DNA of 64,000 nucleotides from Leptasterias polaris. Its lineage: Eukaryota; Echinodermata; Asteroidea; Forcipulatida; Asteriidae. Position 1 is the stretch's first letter. Each line of letters begins with the position of its first letter. The notes under the pieces are model-generated. The model searched no databases. It saw only the letters and a list, made by a program, of their open reading frames with translations, and was not told the DNA's origin. Of the stretch, positions 9,401-20,349 are shown one piece after another. The position numbers and the translations under genes were made by a program. The DNA lies in NCBI GenBank assembly GCA_037783415.1, contig JAZGTN010000007.1, positions 2,811,501 to 2,875,500 of the forward strand, written 5' to 3'.

Positions 9401-11657
9401 CCCACTTCCTGAATTAGACAATCATTTTCGCGGGATGCTTTTAACTACCATTGTCAAGCACTCAAGGCATCAATAGATTTCATAGAGCTGCATAAGCAGA
9501 AAATAATACTTAACAATTGTCTGCTAAGCAGAAATGAGCAGGATACCAGTCACAAATTGTAAGCTAAATTTTGTTGTGCTTAGCTACCTTTTGTGCTTAA
9601 GCAGCTCTATGAAATTGGGCCCCTGGTGTTATTCACGAGCCTCGAAGTGTGACGTCATGTTCAGCCTATATAAGTCCGGTGTCACGTCCTTGACGTTCCG
9701 GCGTACTGAGCGTTCCATGTGACGTCAAGTACGCACGCACGGCCGTACTGTTCGTTCCAGCCGTGTTGGTGACGTGGTCTCCTTCTCGTGCTCTTTAACT
9801 CATTGTCATTGAGTACTTATTGGCCTCGTCGAAAGAATATTTCTTAGATTGGGCACGTACAGCCCTCTTTTCCCCCTCTGTCAGGCCTTCCACATACTTC
9901 CCGCTGGTAAGGTATTGAATTATTCTTGATGTCTTCACACATAGAGTTACGAAACGACTTCAGGACATGCTCAGTGCGTTCATCACTACTAGTAGTAGTA
10001 TACAGCTCATGGGCGACGCCATGACAGCTAGAGACTAGAGGAACACTAGTGCGGCACAAAATTGATTACTTTCGCTTGCTGCGCGCAGGCATGACATGAC
10101 GTTATGTATTGTATTTAGTCATCTGGAACGTTTAGTACGCCGGAATGCTCAGTGCGCGACACCGGCTTTGGAGAGATAGCATGGCATTATGAGCTGACCA
10201 GTGTGTACGATGTGGTCAAGGAAATAGACACATTCAAAATATAGCATGTAAACATCACTCTATCAAAGTTGATAATTTATTAATTTCTTTTCTACACTTA
10301 GGCTCCCGGAGAAAATGGAATTCGCAGAACTGAAAGACGAATGTGGAAAGTGCTTTGACAGTGCTGGTAAGGAGGTGACAGACAGTCATTGTGAACTCGT
10401 CTACTACCAAGCTCAAGTTCAAAGAAAAATCAATAACGTGTAAGTTTTCAGTCCTATTTTTCTTCCAACCCTTCATTTAAAATAATATGACGCAAAAGGC
10501 AGAGATTTGTAGATGGATTGCACATGGCGTCATTGACCACTGTCTTTGATGAAAAACAATGAATACGTGCACGCGTGTACGCGCTGCGCACAACTCCCAG
10601 CCAATGATAGCCTCTCACGCGTGCACGTTTCATCAACGGTATAGCAGACACTACAAGTGGTCTATAGATGGATTGCAATACGCGTCATTGACCGCCATCT
10701 TTGATGTAAAACAATGGAAAAGTGCACGCGTGTACGCGCTACGCACGACTCTCAGCCAATGAAAGCTCTTCACGCGTGCACAATTCATCAAAGATGGCGG
10801 CCAATGACGTCTTTTGCAATCCATCTATTGAGAGAGTTGCCACAATATACGATTCAGAGGCCATTTCCGCCCCAAAAACCTCATGTACGCACACAGGGTG
10901 CCAGACTAGACTGCACATTGAGTTGTACTACGTTTAGACCAAAACAATCACGTCCATCAACCACGTGACCAAAAAAAGCTAGTCCCTCCATGTCACAACT
11001 TACTATAATACACAGCACCATCGTGTGTCAAAAGAAGATTTTGTACGAGAGTGAGGCTGTGAATTTAGCAACCTGATCCTCTCACTAGTTAAAATGACCA
11101 ATAGTAGAAATAATTATAACGGGGTGTTACTTGATTGGAAAACAAAAAAGATGCAACAGGAATGGATGTTTGGGAAAGGCATTTTGCTCAATGTTTCCAG
11201 CATCAAATGGAGTCCGGAAGCCGGAGCCAGAGCCATTGCCAAGGTTTAGAAAAAAGTCCCAGGGGTCAAGAACCAAAGGCCCACACAAACCCTTTATACA
11301 TTTTTCAATAACAAATTTAGAGCGTTGACAGAACAAGCACAAATGGATGCTTGGGGCAGAAAGTACCAACCAAAAGCTACTGGAAATCCACTCACCCCGG
11401 GGTGGATTTATAAAACATTATTAAGTTAACGCCACTGGTCAAAACGCCATCGGGTTAGCCTGTGGTCACAACACGGCTAGAAAATCATAGCTGGTTTATA
11501 TTTCTCGATATAAACACGACAGCGTATTTTTCCCCCCAGTATCTTTGATTTTAATCGCTATTATATTTTAACATTTTGTTGTAGGTTGGGGCAAGATTAC
11601 AGATACGTTTACGAGAACGTCCCCGTCGCAGGTGTGTGTGTCAGAAATAAGCAATAG
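6440..11657 (+). CDS. Interleukin-17-like cytokine, gene 1 (4 exons)
   Basis: Join 6440-6457, 8214-8692, 10302-10439, 11585-11657; 235 residues. All introns are GT-AG with phases 0, 2, 2. The protein begins MHHHQKTQS, followed by a hydrophobic signal core (LVLTVLFVVAML, residues 10-21), so it should be secreted. Residues about 29-150 are Ser/Thr-rich and acidic with no recognised domain. The IL-17 core starts at C154-x-W156 and continues with D-E-S-R and the exon 3/4 region ending VPVAGVCVRNKQ. Aligned with gene 3, the first Cys of the exon 3 pair is L176 and the first Cys of the C-terminal C-x-C is G228, while C180 and C230 remain. In vertebrate IL-17 the two missing positions pair with each other, so one disulfide seems to be lost as a unit. 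Extra Cys at 183 and 196. The family acts as a secreted dimer on IL-17 receptors; that role is inferred here. Gene 2 is a near-identical paralogue with a different C terminus. An 8-codon segment present in gene 2 exon 2 is missing here, in frame. Confidence 0.85.
7104..7195. repeat. 46-bp tandem duplication in gene 1 intron 1
   Basis: ACCAACAGCAGTGATTAATA and the following bases occur twice 46 bp apart. Block 2 has a single copy near 24886, so this is a duplication private to block 1. Confidence 0.85.
7640..7808. mobile_element. Degraded MITE, family A, in gene 1 intron 1
   Basis: Contains the family A landmarks in order: TGACGTCATTGAGTAGGGCG, GCGCGGCGCGTACAAATC, CCATTGTTTCAT, and GGTGACGTCATGGCG. 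Terminal TAGACC/GGTCTA are eroded. The same copy is present in block 2 (25395-25560), so the insertion predates the duplication. Confidence 0.75.
8214..8692 (+). CDS. Gene 1 exon 2, signal core and Ser/Thr-rich region
   Basis: Opens after TTTTTTACAG and ends at a GTAAGT donor in phase 2. Carries the hydrophobic signal segment, a Ser/Thr/Asp-rich low-complexity region, and the start of the IL-17 core (CQWVY). Confidence 0.85.
8985..9174. repeat. Fold-back inverted repeat in gene 1 intron 2
   Basis: Arms beginning GAACCACGTGGCTTGATAGG and ending TATCAAGCCATTTGGTTC enclose a stronger inner hairpin centred near 9075 (GTCTACGGATTTCCCGTTCG against CGAACGGGACATCCGTAGAC). Present in block 2 at 27806-27990 with independent substitutions in both arms. 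Confidence 0.85.
9340..9425 (+). pseudogene. LINE 3'-end scrap in gene 1 intron 2
   Basis: Encodes a short YAAPKLWNNPLPELD-like string, typical of the C-terminal end of Jockey/CR1-type reverse-transcriptase ORFs. Only about 30 codons remain. Not present at the matching place in block 2. Confidence 0.4.
9476..9615. mobile_element. MITE, family G, private to block 1
   Basis: Inverted ends AGATTTCATAGAGCTGC and GCAGCTCTATGAAATTG with internal GTCTGCTAAGCAGAAATGAG. Block 2 runs straight from AAGGCATC to GAAGT at this point (about 28640), so this is an insertion after the duplication. Related fragments occur at 46484-46616 and about 21485-21530. Confidence 0.75.
9676..10165. mobile_element. MITE, family J, 490 bp, private to block 1
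   Basis: Ends CCGGTGTC and GACACCGG, with inner inverted words TTCCGGCGTACTGAGCGTTC and GAACGTTTAGTACGCCGGAA. In block 2 the flanks are directly joined (CAGCCTA then GCTTTGGAG), giving an empty site. No transposase frame inside. Confidence 0.8.
10302..10439 (+). CDS. Gene 1 exon 3, cystine-knot core
   Basis: Opens after CACTTAG in phase 2 and ends before GTAAGT in phase 2. Encodes residues 166 (split) to 212 (split), with C180, C183 and C196. The conserved FAE/FAV position marks where gene 3 has FAVCRC. Confidence 0.85.
10511..10665. mobile_element. MITE, family B, degraded, shared by both blocks
   Basis: Starts AGATGGATTGCACATGGCGT and contains GTGCACGCGTGTACGCGC and CAGCCAATGATAGCC. The right end is eroded to GTGGTCTAT. 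The corresponding copy in block 2 is 29012-29165, so it predates the duplication. Confidence 0.8.
10666..10826. mobile_element. MITE, family B, intact, private to block 1
   Basis: Ends AGATGGATTGCAA and TTGCAATCCATCT are perfect inverted repeats flanked by TAT/AT. The arms carry GACCGCCATCTTTGATG and CATCAAAGATGGCGGCCAAT. Block 2 has the empty site GTGGTCTATTTCGAGAGTTG at about 29160. Inserted next to an older copy of the same family. Confidence 0.88.
11585..11657 (+). CDS. Gene 1 exon 4, C terminus
   Basis: Opens after TTGTTGTAG in phase 2. Encodes the end of the core, VPVAGVCVRNKQ, then TAG. The G in VAGVCV replaces the first Cys of the family C-x-C. Confidence 0.85.
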
Positions 11658-11716
11658 GCAACCGCAAGATGGCGCCATTTATCTACACACAAACGGGTTC
11701 AACTGCAGCAGGTTTG

Positions 11717-11722
11717 AATAAA
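11717..11722 (+). terminator. Polyadenylation signal candidate, gene 1
   Basis: AATAAA 60 nt after the stop codon, kept at the same place in gene 2 (30114-30119). Use of this site would give a very short 3' UTR; further AATAAA words exist downstream. Confidence 0.5.
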
Positions 11723-11766
11723 GTGCTATTTTATATTGTTAACAATTCGTTATTTATTTATATTTA

Positions 11767-11943
11767 TGGACCTTATGCATTGTCGTCATCACGCCGCCAT
11801 CTTAGAGATAAAACGGTGACGAAACAATGGAAAGGCACATCTTGTACGCGCGCGCGGCGCAGAGCGTGAGCCAATGAGCAACCTAATTTTAACCTCTAGC
11901 CCAAGGGCACCCTACTCAAAGTACGCCATGTGCATAAGGTCTA
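11767..11943. mobile_element. MITE, family A, downstream of gene 1
   Basis: Ends GGACCTTATGCATTGTCGTC and GTGCATAAGGTCTA, with internal CGCCGCCATCTTAGAG and GAGCCAATGAGC. Present in block 2 (30169-30495), where a second MITE has inserted into it. Confidence 0.85.
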
Positions 11944-14776
11944 ACTACAAGGTTATTTATTTATTTATCAAAGTTTCGTATTGAGTTGCATTTGAGTGCT
12001 GATATATATATGACTGGTAGTTTACAAAGTTGAGCTAAGTATCAATTACCTAATCGATCAGTTTGATGACGCCTGGTTGATTATTCCCGATCATCAAATT
12101 TTGTCAATGATTGGTTAGTCAATATTGGCTGATAAGTTATTATGAAATCAGCGTGAATTTAATTTGTGGTACATGTACATTTTATACGTCACAATCTTTG
12201 TTGTATCTTAGTGCCTTTTCAAAAAGTAGAGAACGGGCCTCCTTCCCGGGCCTCTACATAAACAAATCTATTCATATTTTTATAAAACTATTTATTGAGA
12301 AAAGGTTTCGAATTTAACTGAAGTAAGCAAGTTCAGATTCAGTTTACATGTAAGAACTTTAATTGTGTGCGTGTGTGTTCTTAAAAGACAGATTACGGAA
12401 TGGGATATTATTAATAGGAAAACAAATAAGTTTCAATTTTTAAAAGCTCTCCGATTATAAAGTTTTTACCAATATCAGTCTTCCGGAATATTTTAAAAAT
12501 CAAGATTGCTCCAATCAAAATGAGCCCGATACGTATTTAGATGGGTTTTTCTTTGACAGTTTGGTTAGAATTAGAGGGTTGAAGTGAGTTTATTCCCTCC
12601 CTAAAGAACCGGATGAAAAAACAAACAATGGCAAAATAAAAATAACAAATTGCTCTCGGTTGATTCTTAATTTAATTTAAAAACAAAAATCCCCTATAAA
12701 TTCACCCATGTCTTCCAGATAGCTTAAAATTTGTTTCGTTTGGTCTAAAGTTTCTGTATCCGTTTAGACCATTTTGAAAGGGATTGTGTTCACCCCTATT
12801 TTATTTTATTTTTTTCCAATTATGAAACGTAATGATCGAAATACTGCGTTGGGTTATGTTCGTAGATTCTGATTGGGGCGTGCAAGGTTTAACCAATAAG
12901 TACTTTAATTAGTACGAACAATACAAGAATATTATGGAAAGAATTTGGTGCATGTTTTTTTAAAACTATTATAAACAACTTTTCGTCTGCTCAGAACTTG
13001 AAGGTCATTTATAATGGTAATTTCATATTCGTAACGACCAAAAGGCCATTAAATGAAAAATGCGTATCAATTCGAAAAGGAAAAGAAAAAGACAAAATCA
13101 AGAAATGAATATTTTACTTAGAAAATGAATGTGTCTTTTTGCCAAACAAATAATTTGAAGACCACTTAAACTCCATTTACCAGAAGTTCCAAAATAAAAT
13201 GCAAAAGGAATGTTATGAAACCCATACAAATTGAATTACGATGACCTTAGTTATAGTTCTGAATGAGCAGACGTTTTTTATGTATGTTGTGTGTTGATGT
13301 TTTTGTTTTGTATGGTGAATGATGACGAACGGACCTATTGTGCAATTTTGAAGACGTTGTTAAAAATATTTAAGTAATGTTGTCGTAGATTAGTTAAAAA
13401 TAGTTTTATTTATTTGTATATATTCCCTTAACATTATTTATTTATGTTGTGTGTGTGCTGTTTTAGAAATTTCAATGGGTAACTGATGTTTTTGTTTTGT
13501 ATGGTGGTGAACGATAATGAATAAGAGGTGATTGAACGGGCCTATTATGCAATTTTGAAGATGTTGTTAAAAATATTGATGTACTTTTTTCGTAGTTTGG
13601 TTTAAAAAAGTGTTTATTTATTTGTATATATTCTCGAAAGCTTATTTATTTCCTCCCAGAGTCGAGAATGTGAATTCTTACCGCAATTTTAGATGTTTTC
13701 TATGCAGCAGTGCTCGAAAAACAAATACAAGTTTTTTGTTATAATATGAAAATGCAATGTTCACTAAATTTATAACTTTATTTATTTACCATCACTCAAA
13801 AAATATATGATGTATGTTTCCTCTTTAACTTTCTTCCCCACTGCCCCGGTGCTTAAACAAGTCTATGCCTATCTTATATTATATTTATTTATATGTATAT
13901 CACTATTTTGTGAATATTTAAAAGTACAAATTATTTATTACAAAATCTCAGTATGAGATTATGATATTTGCCTATTTTGTGCAGTATAATTGAAGTATTT
14001 GCTTGTGCAAATAATATATACATTGATATGTGGCAATGTCACGCTCACTAACTGTATTATTTTTGTTACCGCATGAGGGCGCTGTCAACGGCGAATATAC
14101 TTGCATCCCAATACGAGTTTTATCTTATTTTGACTGCATGTATGTTATTATTTTGTGAATCAATGGCGAAAACAAAAAGGGTTTGTTTCGCATCACATTA
14201 ATTTGTTTCAAGCGCGCCCTCACGCAGTCAAAAATACTACGAATAGCTTTAATAATAATTAGGTCTATATAACTGTTATCACTTAATTTAAATTATTTAA
14301 AGAATAACTTATATTTAAGTTAGAATGCTTATAGTTTCCTGAAAGTTGCTTTGCAAGATTTTCAACGGAAATGTATAATTAAGGTGTATAGTGTTTTTTC
14401 TGAAAGAATTTTCACAGATGTTGCTGTTTTATCATACATGTAGCATATGAAATTGTTGAGATAATGTCGGGACATTTTAAGCTTTAATTTATTATTGGCG
14501 GATATTTTTTTCGTGCAAACGAAAGCTTGTTACTTTTTTGTATTAAAAAAGAATACAAAATAAAAACAAATAATAAAATAATTGCTGTTGAGAAATTTAA
14601 AATCTAGTTTTTTTGGTTCAAATTGACAAAAAAATTGACCTTTCAAAATCTCACCCATAAATATATAAACTAGAATCTTCCTGAATGTGATTTTTAAGGA
14701 CTGTTTAAAATCCTCATTTCTAACTCAGAATTGTCATTTCAATGAACGCCTAATGGTTTTTCAACAAAGAGTAGAT
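11944..14776. other. AT-rich 3' flank of gene 1 with many AU-rich-element words
   Basis: No coding region seen. TTATTTATT nonamers recur (for example about 11953, 13404, 13434, 13613, 13643, 13779, 13930) and most have counterparts in block 2. If the transcript extends past the first AATAAA, these would form an AU-rich 3' UTR of the type that destabilises cytokine mRNAs; that is inference. Confidence 0.4.
13294..13660. repeat. 190-bp tandem duplication in the 3' flank of gene 1
   Basis: The segment starting TGATGTTTTTGTTTTGTATG occurs at 13294 and again at 13484 with divergence, both followed by CAATTTTGAAGA and a GTTGTTAAAAATATT word. Block 2 has only one unit (about 32130-32290). Confidence 0.75.
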
Positions 14777-14778
14777 AT

Positions 14779-15115
14779 AGACCATGTAACCTGTGATGTC
14801 ACATGTTTATAAAAGGGCATGTTTCCATTGTTTGACATCAAAGATGGCGGCCAGGGCATTTTTACGCATTTACGCATTTTTACTTATTGCGCATTATGCA
14901 CCTTGCATTTACGCACAACGGATTGCACAATAGACCCCTTGCATATGACATCACACGCTAAAAAAGCGCCCTCACTGAGGTCAAAGGAGGCAGATGATTG
15001 GACGATAGGTGTTCTTTGTGCGTAAAATAGTGTGCGTGCACATAGCGCTTTATGCACAACGCAGTGCGCACAACACATTAAGCTTAACGCATTACGCACA
15101 ACGCACGACAGTCAC
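14779..15115. mobile_element. Composite of family C and A' MITE pieces
   Basis: Begins ATAGACCATGTAACCTGTGA, then CATCAAAGATGGCGGCCAG, then many short ACGCATTACGCAC-type words, and holds TAGACCCCTTGCATATGACA at 14931. A shorter form is in block 2 (33193-33470), which lacks the TAGACCCC piece. Confidence 0.6.
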
Positions 15116-16038
15116 ATGGATTTCAAGCCCAGAACACTTCGATGGTACACATTTTCTAACAGTCTCTTTCCATCCACAAAAACGAGATTTTAATTGACAC
15201 TTACCATGCCGCCATTACCTTTGGCGTGTACCACAATGTTCAAAAGCAACGATGTATATAACCAATAAGGTACCAGACAATTTTGTTCTTCTAGCCTCGG
15301 CTTGGTTACATTGATTTGAATGACAGAGAAACCAAGATGGCCACTGTGATAAAGGTCTAATGACCCTAGTTCTTGTAGATCTCGTTGCCCGTAAATCTAT
15401 CACTGTATAGTCCAATATTATCACAAATTTACACAAAACATTGCAGAGAGTTGGCTGTCAAAGCGGCTGTCACAAGTCAAGAAAAACAGTACCCACGTGG
15501 TAAATCCCAGTCATGCTATACTCCATGATATCCTCCCCGTACCAAAACACACACAGTTTAGAAGGGGTGTCAATCAACAGGGGTCGGTGACTTGGGTCAG
15601 AGGGGCTGAGAAAAAATAAAATAATAATAATAATCCCATTGCGCCTGCGCATTTGTTTGTACACAAAGCAATGGCCGCCTGGTTATTATCAATGACACCG
15701 AAGTCACGCGAGTGGTCCCCAAAAGTCCCATTGAGTTGATTGAAAACATCTGTTCCCCAACTAGCTGGGAGTCCTTTGATGTCTTGCCATCATTTCTGCG
15801 GTTAGAAAATGGGAGATAAGCCCTTGCAAGCCCTCTTAAGTGATTTATTACGTGTGACAGTCAGACTGACAGCCATGGGAAGGGACGTGAACCTGAAACA
15901 GGTGCCTCCTTTGAGGGTTATAATATTTATAAAACCCGTGTCCATGTTCAAATTAACCAGGTTTTTCCCTTTTTTCTAGAAATAATATTTTAATGCATTT
16001 TTTTGTAGTATTCAAAACAAAAGCTTAATTTAAAACAT
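15116..16038. other. End of duplication block 1, no gene
   Basis: Colinear with block 2 except for about 15441-15925, which block 2 lacks at the matching point (about 33700). No coding region recognised. Confidence 0.5.
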
Positions 16039-17344
16039 TGCCAGAAACGACCCCCTTTGAAGAAATGTAGTTTTAGAGAAAGAGGTACCTTTTCACCCAA
16101 CAATTTGAATTGAATGTTTGCATTTATTCCATAAGTCCTTTTGGTTAGTGAGCAGTTTGCAACAGCTAATTCTGTTTTCTCACCATGTAAACACTCTGGT
16201 AATTGTTTATCTCAAAAGTCCCAATTACTGTTAGTGTTAATAACAATGCTCATAAAAGGAAGTTTGGAAGTCATACACGGTACAGAAGAAGCATTTAGGT
16301 TGAACGGAAACGAACGAGGTCACTTGCAGTACTGGAAAAACAAGAAAGCTTGTTTTAGCGACCGGTGATCAAAGGACTGTTCTATACAATTATTTTCCGG
16401 AATCAAGCTCCGAGTATACATACTCATTGATTCCTCCGCCCCGTGTCATGCGTTCACATGAATACCATTTCTATAGCTGGAAAAAAATGTCATCCCGGAA
16501 TAAAGGAATTTACACCCAAAAGAAAGCAATAACAAAATACAGGGACTTTTGCAGTGGACTTTTGGAAAAACGCCTACTGCATTATGTCCGTTGCATCATA
16601 GTTTTTTTTTGTTTTTGTTTTTTTAAAGGTTTTTTCCCTCTCCATCCGGGCACTCTAAATGGAATTGCTCAACACTAGCTATAATTGTTACCCTTTTTGT
16701 ATTAAAAAAAGGAACATGGTCGATCACTTTTGTAAAATTATTGCACTACATCAAAAGTCTCAAATAGTACTTATTATTGTGTATTTTTTAATGCAAACCT
16801 GTTCAGTATCTTTAGCACAGGTAAGTTGGGTAAGAGTAAGACGTTAACCCATCCCCCATGTGACCACCATGTTCCCTTTTAAAACTTTACACAACCTTCG
16901 TTTTACTCAAACATGAGTGTGGGGTCTTATTTTCTTCTACGGGCGCTTACTATTATCTCTAATTAAAAGAGGTTTTGAATATTTTGAATTGTGTTCGTTC
17001 GAGTTATGTTCTTTCTGTTAGAAATTGCAAACTTATTTTTAAAAACAGTTTCTGTTATTTCACCGCTGGTTCTATTGACGTCTCAAGGTTGCTCTCGGTA
17101 TCAGTCTCGTTATCTATACTGATGCTGATTAAACGTGTTGATGTCCTACACTCCCTTTGAACCTGGTCTCGGTCTTGGTCTCAGACTTCCTGATCTCGAC
17201 TGAACATTGGCAAATGATGAACCCCAACTGGACCAAAAAGCAACATAAGTGACAAAGAATGAGGGAAGCTGTGCTTTGTTTTATTCCCTGTACACTTTAA
17301 CATCTGTGGGAGATAAACAGTAACTGTCTTAGGTCTGAGTCATT
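16039..17344. other. Spacer between IL-17 blocks, no gene
   Basis: AT-rich; contains a family H scrap (GTTTTAGAGAAAGAGGTA near 16070). Short open frames here have no recognisable domains. Confidence 0.4.
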
Positions 17345-17665
17345 GATTAAAATCATTACTATACTTATTTACAGTTACTATTTATTGATTAAAGTCACTA
17401 TACTGATATCAGTCATTATTACTTGATTACAGTCACGTTTTGTTGATTACAGTCACTTTTCATTGATTACAGTCTCTATTGATTGATTACAGTCACTTTT
17501 TTTGTTATTGATTACAGTAATTTTTGTTTATTGATTACAGTCACTGTATTGATTTACAGTCACTATTTATTGATAACAGTCAATATTTAATGCGGTCACT
17601 ATTGATTGCAGAGATTGATTGGTAACAGTAAAGATTTATTGAGAACAGCAATTAATTTATTTATT
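17345..17665. repeat. Minisatellite with TTGATTACAGTCAC unit
   Basis: About a dozen copies of a 20-28 bp unit containing TTGATTACAGTCAC, with variable T-rich linkers. Copies drift toward the 3' side. Confidence 0.88.
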
Positions 17666-18300
17666 GCATTTATAATTGATTATATTATTATGTTATTGAT
17701 TACTGAAATAATTTATTATAACTACGTTGACCATTATAATATCAATTCATTCACCTGGTTTTTACGTACGCGCAATTCGGTTACTTCAAACACTTTAGTT
17801 TTACGTAGTTCTAACAAATTATCAAAGAAAACACGACAATAAGACTTGAACTCCGTGTCAGGTTATACTTTTAAACAATTAAGAGCTTTGCCTAACTGAA
17901 GTCCATACTATCATTCATTCAACCTCCGAAATAGTCGCACAAGTTCTGACATAATTAGCAAATGGAGTTTTAAAAAATTTCCACAACCAGAATCCGCATC
18001 GTCATCTCGACATTTGATTATGTTTCAATTTATTACAGTAATTAGTTATTAATTACATTAACTACTAGTATCAATTCATCATTCAGGATGCCTTGTTCAT
18101 TATTTTTACCACCCGGAATAATAACGGACTATTATTATTACGTATGGACAATTATATATTAGGGAATAATCTTGCGGTTAACTGTTGGGTATCGAAGAGA
18201 CATATATTGTAATTTTACCTCCAGGATTGTTGGGTATTTAAAGGGGCTGTGTCGTCATGATCAAAGCTGGCCTGTTATAGTTTTACACTAAATATACACA

Positions 18301-18443
18301 TTTCTGGCCGCCATCGATGGAACGTGCGCGCGTGTAAGGCTATCATTGGCTGAGAGTCGTGCTTAGCGCGTACACGCCTGCACTTCTCCATAGCTTGTCA
18401 TCAAATATGGCGATCAATGACGTCATGTGCAATCCATCTATTA
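18301..18443. mobile_element. MITE, family B, 5' part missing
   Basis: Keeps GGCTATCATTGGCTGAGAGT, GCGCGTACACGCC, and the right arm AATGACGTCATGTGCAATCC followed by ATCTAT. The left end is replaced by unrelated sequence. Confidence 0.75.
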
Positions 18444-18520
18444 TAAACTCTCACCATTGATCTCTATTATATTATTATAGATCAATTATGTCTCTTACGC
18501 ATCGCGCGTGTGCTCTCCAT

Positions 18521-18755
18521 ACACTCTAAATGTCAGAGATTTACAAGTTAATCTTTAGGATTGTAGTTAGGGACCAATCATTTCCAGAATTAAAAATCAA
18601 ATCTATTAAATTTAAACTAAAACCTATTCAATTTTAATTCAAATCTATAATGTTTAAATTCAAATCTAATAGGTTTGATTTTTAAATCTGGAAATGATTG
18701 GTCCCTAAACTACAATCCTAAAGATTAACTTTTAAATCTCTGGCATTTAGAGTGT
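18521..18755. mobile_element. Fold-back element, near-palindromic, TA-flanked
   Basis: Two arms of about 80-95 bp are reverse complements: left from CACTCTAAATGTCAGAGATT, right to GATTTAAAAG...CATTTAGAGTG with GGGACCAATCATTTCC against GGAAATGATTGGTCCC. TA flanks both sides, as expected for a Tc1/mariner-type non-autonomous element. Confidence 0.85.
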
Positions 18756-18761
18756 AGATAC

Positions 18762-18786
18762 GGGGGGGGGGGGGGGGGGGGGGGGA
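18762..18786. repeat. Poly-G tract
   Basis: A run of more than 20 G residues directly after the fold-back element. Other G runs occur near 22328 and 43107. Confidence 0.9.
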
Positions 18787-19830
18787 GGGTTATGGCACAT
18801 GCGCGCAGTAACTTCGTGAGAGATTCCGTGACAGCCTGCTTTGATCAATGGCACAGCACCCTTAACTTCGGATGTGGTTTATCATTATACACGTTTTTGA
18901 TAACACGAAAATCACATAGAGTTTATTAGCTGGGAATGTTAGTGTTTTTTTATTGGGAGCTAAAAATCAGGAAGTGATTTTATTTAAATTCTGCTGAGGA
19001 AAATCCGGCCGTGTATGTAAAGTTATTAATGACTAAAAGGGACATTGTAATTAATTATACTAGGCTAGACGTAATCGGATGAATTGTCAGCGATTCTAAA
19101 ATAAGCATAATTACTGGTGAAAATAGAATTGTATCAAAATGAAAAATTGATTGTATATGAAAAAAGGGGGAAAAACTGATTTCGGACGATAATCATAAAA
19201 AGTATTGATGGAATTCAAAACGTTATTGTAGACATGCTTTTTAATAGTAACTGTGTATAATTGTTAGTTTGCTGGTTTTTTCGTTTAGGGTGTCTGTTTG
19301 TTAGTTGGTAATTTTTTAAATTTATATATAATATATATATATTGCTATTTCACTGAGTTGAACCAAACCGAGGCGTGCATGAGAGAATAGTCTATGACCC
19401 TTGTTTTGAAATGAGACCTGACACTGCCAATGGGTACACGAATCAAACAAAATGACCTCACTGTGGAAGTTTGTGTTAATTTTTGTTTTCTTCAACAAAA
19501 ATTCCCTACGATGTAATACCCACTTTAGTCCTTTACCAAGTAAGGTTTCAGCCTAGAACACACCCCAAATATTTGCATGTCATGAAATATTTATTTAGAG
19601 ATCCATACACTAAATCAAAGATCAATGTTACACAACACCAGGGGATCAGCTTGGCTTGGCACATTGCCGTTACCTTTCTTCACTTCCGTGAACCCAGGGG
19701 TTCGATTCCCACCTACGATATAGGTCTGAGTCCTCCTCAACTACTTAACTCTCTTCTATTTCAATTTTCGATTTCTCAATGTACTTATGTTGCCTTGTTC
19801 ATATATTGGTGTCCTTGGTTGCCAAAATGA
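18787..19830. other. Spacer, no gene
   Basis: AT-rich. A B-box-like word AGGGGTTCGATTCCCACC at about 19695 suggests an old tRNA-derived SINE scrap, without a clear A box. The frame 19483-19830 shows no known domain. Confidence 0.4.
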
Positions 19831-20135
19831 TAGACCTTTCTATTGCAACGTCACAGCCTGAGTTTTTGCCAACCGAGGTTGGAAACTATGGAAAGCCATA
19901 ACTACAAATCAAAAGCAGATAGCCATAGCTTGTAGCAATGCTACACAAAATATTCAAAAATAGTGTTGAATTTGTTGGAAACAAATCAACCAATCACAAG
20001 GTATTTCAGTTCATGAATCTTAACAGAAAGTGTTGAATTTGGTCACAATATTTTTTAACACGATTGGATGTTTTGTTAACATTCGGCCGTCCATGCCAAC
20101 CGGCGCACTTTGTTTATCAACAATGGAAAGGTCTA
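19831..20135. mobile_element. MITE, family E, 305 bp
   Basis: Ends TAGACCTTTCTATTGCAACG and CAATGGAAAGGTCTA. Internal ATTCAAAAATAGTGTTGAAT and GCTACACAAAATATTC. Full-length relative at 56302-56609; rearranged relatives at 27232-27560 and 43679-44046. Confidence 0.88.
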
Positions 20136-20349
20136 TATCCTAGCCAGTAAGAAAGAGGGAACTTTCCATTTGGCCTTGAAGAAATATGATTTATTAATAA
20201 AGTTTCCGTTTTGCTATTTCTGTTTTTATTTGTTTATTTGTTTGGTTGCTTTCTTTGTCTCCTTCGCCTGGAAACCAAAACTTTGCAACAATTAATGGAA
20301 AATGAAAGTAATGTTACCGATCATTCAGTCTGACATCTATGCGTATATG

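Larger units (their letters stand above)
5885..16038 (+). repeat. Segmental duplication block 1 (copy of 23673-33828)
   Basis: From TATACAATGTTC at 5885 the sequence runs colinear with 23673 onward through promoter, exons, introns and about 4 kb of 3' flank, to about 16038 (homology with block 2 last visible at AGCTTAATTTAAAACAT). Identity is high by eye over long stretches, interrupted by clean insertions and deletions. The block holds IL-17-like gene 1. Relative to block 2 it has extra MITEs at 9476, 9676 and 10666 and an extra stretch at about 15441-15925. It lacks the 1.1-kb segment at 26445-27585. Confidence 0.9.
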
